A stretch of 64,000 nt of DNA from contig NC_046683.1 of the NCBI RefSeq assembly GCF_009870125.1, positions 60,713,869-60,777,868 on the forward strand, read 5' to 3'. Within the stretch, counting starts at the first letter, position 1. Each line of letters opens with the position of its first letter. This stretch comes from Drosophila pseudoobscura. Its lineage: Eukaryota; Arthropoda; Insecta; Diptera; Drosophilidae. Below, piece after piece: positions 10,401-21,296 of this stretch. The notes beneath the pieces are model-generated. The model worked only from the letters and a program-made list of their open reading frames with translations, was not told the origin of the DNA and made no database searches. A program made the position numbers and the translations under genes.

Positions 10401-12265
10401 AGCGGAGGATTGGGAGATGGGGTACATACTGCGGAAGTTTGCGAACGTCGAGGAACAGGCGGAAAGAGACCTTGATCAGAGGACCGTCGCCGAATCCCCA
10501 GACATCGGTGCGCAGCGGCTGCAGGCCATTGTCCGTGAGGGACCGCTCCACAAAGCGCTTGTAAAAGTCGATCTTCTGCTTGTAGGTCGTGGTGTGGTTG
10601 TACTTGAGGCCCGTCGAGTACAGATCCCCCTTGGCAATGCGGAAGGAACCCTCAAAGCCCATGATTGCTGTGGAATGAGAAAGAGGATTCGTAAAAAACA
10701 TCCCACTATCACTGCGGAGAATGTGTGCACACTTACGATCTTCCAGGGTGGCCTTGATGGAGCTGAAGTAGAAAGCAAGACCCGCAATGGAGATCACCGC
10801 CAGGAGGACTATAAAAGCGGCCGTGGTCAGGATAATGGAGAAGGAGCGATTCTTTGGATACTGCGTCTGCGTCTTGGCCGAGAACGTGGACGGGGCAATG
10901 TTCCGGCCATCGCGCCAGATGCCCCACGTATTGTACCCGTACTGGCTGTTGATGCTATGATCGTTCGTGTACGAGGGCTGCTTGTTCATATGGTAGTAGG
11001 CCCCCAGCTGGGATCTGCGCCCCAGAGTGTTCTGGTACGTGTAGTCCGTGCTCTGTGAAGATTGGAGATCAGAGTGGAAGGTGTAAGTGTGTTTCTAAAG
11101 CATGCCAGCCACCGCCACCGCCACTACCACCCAGACGGCCCATCGCCAATTGATCCCGATAGCTACTAATTAGATAATTATCCGGAGACGAGAGACAACT
11201 TTCTCGGCCCTTTGGCGACTTTCTTTCTTGGGTCACAGAGCCACACAGCAGCCAATCTGCTGTGCTGCTAGTCTGAGATCTCATTCTCGGAAGTGAATCC
11301 GCGCATTCTAAGCACTTCTAACGGGCCCACTTGGCCCTCATTTTCAGCAATCGGTCGAACCGCAAACCTCTCACCGACACGACACTTGTCATGATTTGTT
11401 AAGGTCCGTTGCTACGATCGGGTGCATTTAATTAGCCTGGCCTGGGAACACAAGTCATTGCACTGGGAGCACTGGGAGCGCTGGGATGGGAGTCCGATGG
11501 GAGTGCGACACCCATCCGCATAGCTCCAGGCACCTCTCGGGGAGAGTCTGATTGTTTCTTGATTACCATTTAACATTCATTAGCTGCAGGGCACTTCCTG
11601 AGTTGCCTTCTACCCTTCCCCCAGAACGCACCGCGTTCTCTTTTGGCCAACTTCTCGTCTTGGCTCTTTTCATTGCGTTTTCTTCGCTCTCTCTCTCTCT
11701 CTCTCTCTCCATTTGTCTCTGTGCCTCCTCTTTCGTGGCTGCTTCTGGCAGAGAAAGTCATTCACCTTTTAGAACGTTGTTCTTCTCGTGCTTGGCTCGC
11801 TGGTTACCTATGCTACGAGTATGCCAGGCTAGTCGCTAGTCGCTAGTCTGGCAGCTGATGATGGGGAATGGGAAACGAGAGAACGGAGAATGGGGATCGG
11901 AGCAATGAGGAATGCAAACAGCCCGAGCCAACTCCAGATCCCAAACAAACAATAAATATGCATGCTGCGTTCTTTGTTGAGTGGATCCGAAAGAAAACCC
12001 TCAGTTGATGTAACATTTCTATTTACAAAAGAGATTCTGATCGCGATAAATGGACAGGCCTTCTCTATTCAGGCGAGACCCAAATTCCCCCGCGGTATGT
12101 TAATTATATTTCCAAGAGTTGGGTTCTACAATAACAGTAATCCCCCCTTTGTGTGGCCAGTGATAAACGACTCACCATTTGCCGACATGTCGTCTGCGCT
12201 CTGTATATATCACTCACACCCGATAAACTCTGGAAGTATTTCTTTGTCCCATAGACCGTGTCCAT
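7410..12265 (-). CDS. SEA-domain, mucin-like single-pass membrane protein
   Basis: Five coding exons: 12265-12176, 11052-10737, 10667-10430, 10368-10206 and 10142-7410. All junctions are GT-AG and phases agree, giving 1179 residues. The first exon supplies 30 residues from the ATG at 12265. The ATG at 10989 is internal (residue 52), because the frame stays open through 11052. A hydrophobic segment at about residues 102-126 with no signal peptide suggests type II topology. A SEA domain follows (from GFEGSFRIAKGD, about 138-260), then a long Thr/Ser/Pro tract (about 375-455, with Lys/Arg breaks) typical of O-glycosylated mucin-like regions. The Asn/Ser-rich C-terminal half contains NKTLQAWVSEDIDKS, which may be a degenerate second SEA fold. 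SEA domains are extracellular and often autoproteolytic, but I do not see a clear GSVVV cleavage motif. Likely a cell-surface or apical matrix protein. I cannot name the gene. Confidence 0.8.
11053..12175 (-). other. Intron 1 of the SEA/mucin gene
   Basis: Donor GTGAGT directly after the ATG codon ending at 12176, and acceptor CTTCACAG at 11060-11053. It contains a TC dinucleotide tract near 11690-11709 and otherwise nothing recognisable. Confidence 0.65.
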
Positions 12266-15200
12266 GTCTGTGCCGTTACGCGTTGAAGGTGATCTAATCG
12301 CTGATCGGGGGTTCTGAAAGATAATAACAAAGTAAGTCGGGATTACATTATGTTTTTATTGATGCTTCACTTTCGTTGGACTTTTGTGGGGGGGATCGGA
12401 TCGGATTTGCTTTCTTTTGAGCCCACTCTGAGTGCGAGTGAGCTGGCTCGTTCGGGCTCGTTCGGGCCCGTTTGCTCTCCGTGAAAATGCTCGCTAATGC
12501 TAATGGGCCAGCATGCCTAGGAACCGGCTAATCCTGTTTGGCCATCCCATTAGCCAAACGAAAATTCTCACTTTTCGCAAAGGAAAAGAACAACGAAAGA
12601 GTCTCTAACCGGTTTCCATTTGCATTTCCCGAACTCCAGCTCGAACCCAGCCTCTCTCAAAGTCCTCGCAGAAACGTTTCCATTTCCATCTCGCGAGACC
12701 CCCCGCCCGCTTTGAAATCTCTTAATGAAGGAATGTAGCATGATATAAATTCCATAATTAATTGGGATACCACTCTGTTAGGGGAACAGCGAAGACCTCT
12801 CAGGTGACCAGTCATAAAAAGCGAAAGCGCGGTCCCACAACAAACCAAAAAATAATAAAAAGAAGATTTAATTAGAGAATTCCCTGACACTTTGATACGC
12901 TTGCTGGCTGAGCCCTACAAATTCGGAATTTTCACTTATTTTCCACCTTGCACGGCAGAGAGTCTGCCGCCTGCCGTCCGCCGTCAGGCAGAGCCACAAT
13001 AACATCTCGAAGAACGAACCAGCCATCGGATCAGCCCACACCACGCCGAAGTGGTACCCAGAAACCAGTTCTTCGGTTCAGCGGGAATGGCGATGCCCAT
13101 GGAGATGGAGATGGAGATGGTTAAGACGATGCCCGACTCCGCTTGTTCCACCGTCATATACACATGTACGATACACGCGTATTAATGCTCGTAATGCCAC
13201 AATGTAGTACATGTGCAATCAAAGCAGAGTTCAGAGGAGAAAACGTTGGGTTGGGGTAAAAATAGTCTCGGTGCGGGAAGCCATCGTTAGCGATGGGGCC
13301 CCCCAAAGTCCCAAGGCCCCAAGGCGCTCGAAGCTCTCAAAGTCTCGTCTGCAAACTGTTAACTGCTAACTGCCAAAAGTAAAAGTTCTGTTATTTTTGG
13401 AATTTCTTGATGATGGTCTGGGTCTGGGTCTGGGTCGGGGTCTGCGTTTGGGTGTTTTGTTTCTGCGCGAAGAGAAACTAATCAATGGACGAGTATTAAA
13501 AATAAATAATATAATAAGTGGAACCGATAGGTCTACCAATATGGGGGTCTCTATTATCATATTCCCCATTTCAAAGTTTACTTGGAACCCTAGTGTGTGT
13601 CTTAGCTTATTCCTGGGGACATGGAAATCTCCATTAATCGTTTGTAATAGTATCTTTCAGATGGTTCTTCCCGTGACAAACTCCATCATTCCATTCTGTC
13701 GTATCTGCTGCCAGCCACTTCCCACTACCACTGAAATGGAACGGAAACACATTTGCCTAATAAAAATACCGCCAAAAAGCGGACTCCAAGTACCAGAAAA
13801 AGACTCCAAATTGAAGAAAAGAACAAGCACAATTAGATACCCAAGACAAGGCACACGTGTATTGTGGGGAGAGAGAGAGAGAGAGAGGTTCTTCCAGTAC
13901 GTTGTAGTAGTACGTAGTACGTACCCTACTGCTCCCATGACAGTTAGAACGCTTGGGGAGCCATCGCCATAGCCAAGCCATCGCCAGAGCCATAGGCATC
14001 CCATCAGCGCTTGACCTAGATGCGCATGCGCGCAGCCGCTATGGGGAGCGGAGAGCGAGACAGGCCGCCAAAAGCCAAAACCAAAACTGGTAACTGGTAC
14101 GAGTACTCCTCTCTCCCTCTCCTCTTTCTTTGTGTGTGTGTGTGTGTTCGAACGGAGAAAGAAAGAATAAATTGACTTACGTCTGAGCCGCGTGAAAAAA
14201 AAGTTAACAAAAATAATAAAATAAAAGACAAAAATAATGCTGGCACACACTCACTTGCAGAGTGTTTTTTTTTAACGTTAAGTATTAAGACGTCGTCCAC
14301 GCATAAGTTGATTAAATTTCTCGCATTAGCCGATTTTCTCTATCGGTGAAATTGTTCAAGGCATTGCAACGAAACGAGAGACAGGCAGACGGACAGAAAG
14401 ACAGGCAGGCAGACAGACGGGACGGACAGATCGACGAAAAAGAGCCAAAGAATGATTGATGAGAATTTGAGCTGGACAGTGGCTGCAAAAATGTCTACCA
14501 TTCACGGGCGTCGTCTAACGGAAGTCGGCCGACCGGCCATTAACCCGTTTGCCGTACAAAAATAAACCCAAAATGAACAGATATATCCGAATGCGCGTTG
14601 GCATTTCCCCCCGACCGCAGGCGAGCGATTTTTGGCCAGATTAAGAAGAGTCATCCACATCCACATCCACATCCAGATCCACGACCACTTTCAATAATAA
14701 TAGCCGCCGACAAAGTGTCGAGGCCACGAAGAAAGTGAAAAGTGACAGGTGTGTGTAAGAGGCAGGGGCAGCTCTATAGCAGTGCCACCGATGTCAATGG
14801 GATGCTTATCAGAAAGCACCGAAATGGAAAGTTCATTTCAAACTAGAAAATCGAAAATTGAATCATCTGAACAATGCAGTCCAACCCCATCAAAAGGGGA
14901 AATATTCGTATTCGTATTCGTGTTTATTTATTTGTGTATTTTGTTGTCGTTTAATTTTGAAAGTGATGGCAAATTGGCAGACCAGACATGTATTTTCTGG
15001 TGGCTTCATTATAAAATTCGGATACCGCTAGCTCTTTGACTGTTGCTAGATGTCATAATTGTTAAGGGAACACATTGTGGAATGTGCAAATTTATGCAAT
15101 CCTCCGCTGGCCAAAAAGAAACGAAACCGATAAGCTCTAACGACAAGTAGGAGAAAATTGATGAACGATACTGAAACCGATACCCAAGGCGAATACAGCT

Positions 15201-18200
15201 CTGTGGCTCTGTACGCAACAGGTAGGTGGGTGCAATTGCAATTGCACAATGGTTGCCAGGCCTTTAATAAGTAACGTGTTCCACTAATTGTGTAATGAAT
15301 TAATTGTTTTATAGCCACTGAGCGATGAATATGTATGCGTGGAGAGCAATCTGTGCAACATTTGCAGTTTCATAATCGCTCTAACGGCGCTGCGGAGGCC
15401 TTTTACTGGAGCAGAACAACATTGTTGGTCGGAAAGAAGAGAAGGAGAAGAACAATACGGAATACAAATGTACACCGAGTAATATAATGCGTCACTCCTC
15501 TAATCCTCTCCCCCTCTTCCTCTTCCTCTGCCTCTCCATTACGATTTGTGCGGAACTAAAAGTGCATTTCATTTTTACGACAAACGGAGGGGAAAAGTTG
15601 ACAAGAAAGAACCACTGGCATAACATTAACAATAACACAGAACTGAAGATAGGCGGAGAGAGGGTGGTGGATGGAGAGTATCGCAACCTCTGAGGAACCG
15701 GGGCTAAGCTTAGGGAACGACACGCGAATGCTCACCAGGGTGGGAGAGTGGAGAGCGAAGAGCGCAGCGCGCAGAGTCATTAAAAGCATTCACCGTTACT
15801 CTTTAACCGACGAACAAACTAATTAAAAACCAACAAATCTGCCGATGCTCCTCCGCTCTTTCCCACACACTCCCCAGCGAGACCCTTCATGTGTGTGTGT
15901 GTGTGTGTGTGCTCTCTCGAGCATAATTCGGGAACTTGATTACTCACTGTATCTAGTACCTCCCCATTCCACACTCTCCAGGCTGGCTATAATTCCAGCA
16001 CAACAGGTTGACGTATTGGTTAGGGCGCCCTGCCAATGCCCCTGCCCCTGCCCCTGCCCCTACCGAGACCATCGAGAATGAGTGCCATGAAAAGGCTGAA
16101 AAGTGTAAAGTCAGGGAGTGAAAACCGTTAGGCTGAGGTAACAGTATTAACAACAGTGCTAAATGCTTGGCGGGTGACTTGTCAGCGAGGCTGGAAAACG
16201 TTTGTAAGACATGTATATCTTAATTGAAGGAAGGGAACGTTTTCTTCATAACTTGAAGAATCTAATTTGCTTTAGTAGTGCACTGATAGAACTGTTCAGC
16301 TCGTTAATCAAGTGTTAATATCGATAATTATCGGATTCTTCTAATCGAAATTCAAATTTATGACTCCCCAATTGAATGGTTTAAGGAATTGGGGAAAACA
16401 CACAACCAGTTCCAGATAACTCCATTTAGCGCGAGTCCATGCCTAATGCAAATGTCGCCATGGCTGTGTCCGCTTCCTCTTAGTATGCATCGACGCACTC
16501 AGCAGATAAGAACCCGAATTGCAATTAGTGCCGCGATTCCGCATGCGCGGCACGCACATCCCCCATCCCATTCTCCGTCATGGGACGACTGTATTTCATT
16601 TTGCTCTGCCTGTGTGGGGAAATGTTTTCCATCCATCCATCCAATCCAATCCAATCCAGTGCATTTTCTTTACCGCAACGAACTCTTGCATTTGAGGTCG
16701 CTTTCCTCTCCACTCTTCATTCTCCACTCCACACGACCGAGTGGTGCCTCGGCCCGACAGGCGAAACAAAAGATCAGCCCATTAGAGGCGATTTTACATC
16801 ATTTGAATGCAATTTAGTCGCAGCTTAGCGTTATGTTCTATTTCGCCCCGGCACGGAGGCCAGGCCAAAGACCGAGCCAGCTGCAGAGATCAATCTGATC
16901 GCTCAGCCAGAGTCTCTATCTCTGTCTCCCTCTCCGACTCCGACTCCGTCTCCGACTCCAAATCCAACTCCGTCTCTGATTCCGTCTGCGTTTCTGTGTC
17001 TGTGTCTGTCTCTGTCATTTTGAGTTGTTTGCCGCCGTCCGAGAATCGTGCGGCACAGATGATCAGCAAAGCTGCCAATTTGGGCCAGGCTAGCATATCT
17101 TCATGATGATGAGGTTCGGTTTTCTTGACCAATTTGCGATTCTCAACAGTTTGGGCATGGCCAGAGAATCCCACGCCCGGCCCCCGATCAGACCGCTAAC
17201 GGTGGCGGGGGATCAAAGACGGCCCAAGATCTGGGTTCGGCCTGGGATTCCGGGACAGCCTCTTAACGAGCGAAAGTGTTTCATTAACTCGTAAATGAAT
17301 AATTTGAGACAAGACAACGAAAACGAAATCAAAATAAACGCACACCGAAGCAATGCTCGTAAAAATGTACATAATTTTTCAATCTGAATCTGGTTTTTCG
17401 CATTTCTATTTCCCTGGTCTCTCGGGCCGGGCCTCTGTCTGTCTGTTTTTCTGTCTTTCTGTCTTTCTGTCTTTGATCCACTTCCGACACACGAAAAAAT
17501 GAAAATTTTCATTGCCTCAGTGAAATTAATTTCAGGTGAAAATTATCCAAACCCAAAACCAGCCGGAGGAAAAGAAAAGCAATACTTTGGTGACAGATAG
17601 ACAGACAGGAGAGACATACAGATATGGGTGTGTTTTCGGCGTCTAGGATTTGGCAACCTGTCTTGGCCTTGTCCGAGCCTACTCTGTGGTTTGTCGCTCT
17701 CCAGTCTGTCTGAGTCATTTGGCTCAGCTTCGGAGTGTTTTGGGACTTTCACCGGCAGACTGCAGCAGTTATCAATGAGTCAGGAGGAGGAGGAGGAGCA
17801 GTAGGACGGAGTGAATTTGCGTAAATTGTCGGTTATTATGAAGCCTCGCCTAAAAATTGGGTCAAACACAACAGCTTCTTCCTGTCAGTGAATAGAACAC
17901 GAACAGTAAACGTTAGCCACATACAGCAAAAATCAATTTCCGGAGGCAAAACGCTTAGATCTTGAGATAGGAGTACAGCAATCTTCCGTCATCATGGGAG
18001 ACGACAAGACCCACTCATCGCCGTTTGTGGGATCACATAATGATGGTGTTCTCTGGCTCTGGCTCTGGCTGGCTCTGTGGCCAACGGGTCCGAACTGTCA
18101 ATTGGCCCAGTTCATAAACGTGGTAATTGCGCGGTTAGCGACATATAAAGAACCAGCAACCGACCAAAGCGGACAACAAAACGTTCTCCGGCTTTTGTTT

Positions 18201-19690
18201 CAGTTCTCTGGACATTCACCTGTACAGCGCACACTCTTTTGTTTTGTCGTTCTTTACACTTTTATTGGGGTTTTTGGTGCCAGTAGCGAACGACGTAGGT
18301 GCTCTTTGGCTCTTTGCTTTTTGCCGCCCTTTTTTCGGGTGGAATCTTAATTTCTAATTTCTTTTATTGTCTGCCTGCATTGTGTAAAATGGTATTTCAA
18401 CTGGTTTTGGTTACCACAACAGTTCCCTGGCTCCCTGCCTTACCCGGGGGTCCCAGGTCTGTGTCTGGGCCTGTGTCTGTGTCTGTGTCTGGGGCCCCTT
18501 TTATTGCCATTTTCATTTTAACATCCATAATTTTTGAGCTTCGCCAGCTCGTTTGTGCGCGATTATTGCTCTTGCCCGTGGGCCTTTGTACATTTCATCG
18601 TTTTCTACTTCTTACACTCCGGCATTGGTGAGGTTTGGTTTGGTTTGGTTTGGTTTGGCCGCGGGGAAGACTTCGTTTTGAGTAATGTAACCAGTTTTGT
18701 ACCTTCAACTACTTTTTCTGGTTTAATGCATGTGTCTAACTAGTTTATGAACTTCACTCCGCTTGCTTGGTCTTAGGGAGAGTCCGCAGTGCGGGATCTC
18801 AACTAGTCCTGGGCAATCTTCCACTTAATAAAGCTGCACATACTTACAAAGATTTACTATCGTCCTAGGCAGCAGAAGAAGTGCGGTTCCATTTGATGGT
18901 ATGCCGGCTATGTCCGAAAATAATAATTCCTGCAAGCTATTTTTATTAAAAACTCAATCACGAATGTTGCACAGATTCCCTTAGACCCTTGGCTATATAA
19001 TTGGTTCTACTTTAACATTTATCGCTTGGGATATTCACGGAATTCTTGTCACAGCAAAAGAATAAGCATTTCACGACAACTGATCGCGTCCGTGACTGAA
19101 AGAAAACTGAAGACAGTGGCCCCAAAATCACAGTCTTGCGGTCCCCAGTTGGATAGAGATCCACTAGAGAGAGTCAGTTGCGTCTGCGCAACAGCCAGCA
19201 CCAGTGCAGCCAAAATTTCAGCGGCAAAAAAGCTAGATTAAAAGAAATAAATGCCAAAATCGCTAACACCGAAAATAAATAAGCCAAAAATTATGTTAAG
19301 ACTAAATTCACCTCAAAAGTAATACATTTTGTCGTTATAGTGATTTAAATTAGCGTTAAATTAAGAACATTTTCCACTTCAACATCCTATCCTATCCTTC
19401 CTTTGATACAATAGTATCATAGTATAGTAGTATAGGCAGCACTTACCCTATATACGTAACAGATATCTGGCTATATTTTTCAACATACATTAATGCTTAA
19501 AGAAGCTAATTGAATTCCTAAAAAATGCTAAGTTCCACTTTAAAAAAATGCTAGATATAGCCAGAAGTTTGCTAGAATGGCAGCACTGGCCAGCCCTCTC
19601 TCGTTCTGATCCGCTCTCTTTGGCATGGCAATGCCGAAGCGAGCGCGATACTCCGATATTTGAATAGTTTGCAATCAGTTAGATTACATT
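12266..19690. other. Long noncoding interval rich in simple repeats
   Basis: The first ~48 bases are 5' UTR of the SEA/mucin gene. An acceptor (TTTCAG, reading minus) sits at about 12314, so a noncoding first exon should lie further upstream, but I cannot fix its promoter. Minus-strand initiator-like TCAGTT sequences occur near 19080. The rest holds simple repeats: GA at 13868-13887, TG at 15890-15911, degenerate CTCCGA/TCTGTG runs at 16915-17020 and GGTTT at 18630-18657. No open frame here has protein-like composition or splice-supported extension. Confidence 0.5.
15890..15911. repeat. (TG)n microsatellite
   Basis: Eleven TG/GT dinucleotides in an otherwise non-repetitive stretch; likely polymorphic. 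Confidence 0.9.
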
Positions 19691-19696
19691 TTTATT
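19691..19696 (-). terminator. Poly(A) signal of the V-ATPase e gene
   Basis: AATAAA on the minus strand, 100 bp past the stop codon at 19796, giving a short 3' UTR typical of small housekeeping genes. Confidence 0.6.
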
Positions 19697-19795
19697 TTCA
19701 ACATAATTTAAATACACTTTTTCAACATGATTCTTTTTACTTGAGATAGGATTGCACCTTAAATACTGTTGACTGGATACTGGAGGAGACCCATT

Positions 19796-20053
19796 TTAGC
19801 CATCGACGATTTTCATGTCCCATGACCTGCCAATCATGGCGACGACATCACGCTTTAGTTTGGGGCCAATCAGAGGATTCATTTGGGCCATGTAGCAGCA
19901 CAGCCAGAAGAGCCAGCAGCAGGCGGCCGTCAGCATAAGGATGCAGCGTATCAAATTCTGGTGTGGACCCTTTGGGGTCATAATTGGCATTCCAATGCCC
20001 ACAGCTCCCCAAAGCGCCGTGAAAAACAGCACAGGAAAAAATGCTGCACCCAT
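19796..20053 (-). CDS. VhaM9.7-a: V-type H+-ATPase membrane subunit e (M9.7)
   Basis: Single-exon 85-residue protein, the usual length of the family. It starts MGAAFFPVLFFTALWGAVG and has two membrane helices (about residues 5-25 and 36-58), the second after MTPKGPHQNLIRC. Subunit e is part of the V0 sector of the proton pump that acidifies lysosomes, endosomes and secretory vesicles. The frame is open for 71 codons upstream, but that stretch is basic and non-hydrophobic, overlaps the promoter and is not conserved family sequence, so the internal ATG at 20053 is taken as the start. The paralogue symbol -a rests on recalled genomic neighbourhood and is less certain than the family. Confidence 0.85.
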   Translation of the reverse strand: MGAAFFPVLFFTALWGAVGIGMPIMTPKGPHQNLIRCILMLTAACCWLFWLCCYMAQMNPLIGPKLKRDVVAMIGRSWDMKIVDG

Positions 20054-20201
20054 TGCTGAAGACTTGAAGGATTTTTTTAATGCTCGAAGTGTGATTTGTA
20101 CGGGTTTCCTGTTTTTTATCCGTTTTATTTCCACTTTTATCCAACTTATGAAGGCGCTCGATGTGAAAAAATCAATAAACTGTCGATAGTCGATTAGCCA
20201 A

Positions 20202-20209
20202 TATCGATA
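20202..20209. promoter_or_regulatory. DRE (TATCGATA) in divergent promoter
   Basis: Perfect DNA replication-related element inside the 275-bp gap between the oppositely transcribed V-ATPase e and ZMAT2 start codons. DREs bind the BEAF-32/DREF class of factors at housekeeping promoters. The palindromic site could serve both genes. Confidence 0.6.
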
Positions 20210-20328
20210 CACTTTCGTAGGACACCCACTTCCACTCGATACATCGCACTCAGTAGAAACTCTCATCTCTATTTAAGTTATTATTTACCATTATTTAGCA
20301 ACAACAAAAAGAAAACTAAGGCAGCAAC

Positions 20329-20978
20329 ATGACGATGCGACCCGATGACCACCGCAGAAAATGGGACAAGAACGAATACGAGAAGCTTGCCGCCGAGCGT
20401 CTGCTGAACCAGGTGGCCCCCAAAGAAGAAGGTTAGTAGTGGTCTGGTCGCCACGAAAAGCAAATCCTTACCAACTTTCCCTCTGATATATAGAGCCTGT
20501 GCAGCGGGAGAACCTTAAACGACGCGACTATAAGGTAGATCTGGACAGCAAATTGGGCAAGAGCGTTGTGATAAACAAGAATACACCGACGTCGCAATCT
20601 GGCGGCTACTACTGCAATGTGTGCGACTGCGTTGTTAAAGACTCGATCAACTTCCTGGATCACATCAATGGAAAGAAACACCAGCGCAATCTGGGCATGT
20701 CCATGAAGGTGGAGCGCAGCACCGTTGACCAGGTGAAGGAGCGCTTCCAGCAGAACAAAAAGAAAATGGAGGAGAAGCAAAAAGACTACGAGCTGGACAA
20801 GAGATTGCGCGAGGCCAAAGAGGAGGAGGAACGCTACAAGGAGCACAGAAAGGAGAAGAGGAAAGAACGCAAGCGCAAGGCCGATGACAGTGGCGATCTG
20901 GGTTCCGGAGGAATACCTGACGATATGGCTGCCATAATGGGCTTCTCCGGTTTCGGTGGCTCCAAGAAGAACTCGTAG
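20329..20978 (+). CDS. CG11586: ZMAT2/Snu23-type C2H2 zinc finger splicing factor
   Basis: Two exons, 20329-20431 and 20494-20978, joined by a 62-bp intron, give 195 residues (human ZMAT2 has 199). The N-terminus is [21 protein letters not shown] matrin-type C2H2 finger with the [19 protein letters not shown] core and the HINGKKHQ end follows at about residues 72-100. A long basic, Lys/Glu-rich helix follows, and the tail is [13 protein letters not shown]. Snu23/ZMAT2 belongs to the U4/U6.U5 tri-snRNP and B complex, where it helps choose the 5' splice site. The ATG at 20329 is the first in the transcript region and has a good context (gcaacATGA). The gene is divergent from V-ATPase e. The CG symbol is recalled, not checked. 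Confidence 0.9.
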
Positions 20979-21064
20979 GCTTTAGCTACTTTTTAGTTTT
21001 AGGTGCATAAGTGAAATAGAAAGAACGCTCACCAACGAACAAGATCCGTATTTAGCTTGTGACA

Positions 21065-21070
21065 TTTATT
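21065..21070 (-). terminator. Poly(A) signal of the ABHD16A-like gene
   Basis: AATAAA on the minus strand about 230 bp past the stop at 21297. It lies only 87 bp from the stop codon of the convergent ZMAT2 gene, so the two 3' UTRs probably overlap. Confidence 0.5.
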
Positions 21071-21296
21071 TCGTATATATAGTACGTACAAGACGTTACA
21101 GTTTAACACCACGGTGTGTGTTTTGTATGTTGCATGTTTTGTTGTACAACAGCTTCCCGGCTGTTCCCAGTTATTAATAATTTATTAAGCAGTCGAAATG
21201 CAAAAAGGACTAAAACCATTTCACTATATCTAAGCACACTGCCACACCACAATCGAATACATTTTAATATAGAGAGAGGTTGTGATTATGGTAGGC

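Noticed and set aside
10126-10989. Unspliced 287-codon reading of the SEA/mucin exons
   Set aside because: It runs through three introns with consensus splice sites. The spliced frame keeps the SEA domain continuous, whereas the unspliced one changes frame after LDVRKLPQ.
13397-13972. 191-codon plus-strand frame and overlapping minus frames around 13.4-14.3 kb
   Set aside because: Low-complexity composition (GA, GT runs), no domain, no splice or promoter support.
16389-17174. Several 80-142 codon frames in the 16-17 kb region
   Set aside because: They read through CTCCGA/TCTGTG simple repeats and give Ser/Asp/Glu periodic peptides on opposite strands, as expected of repeats.
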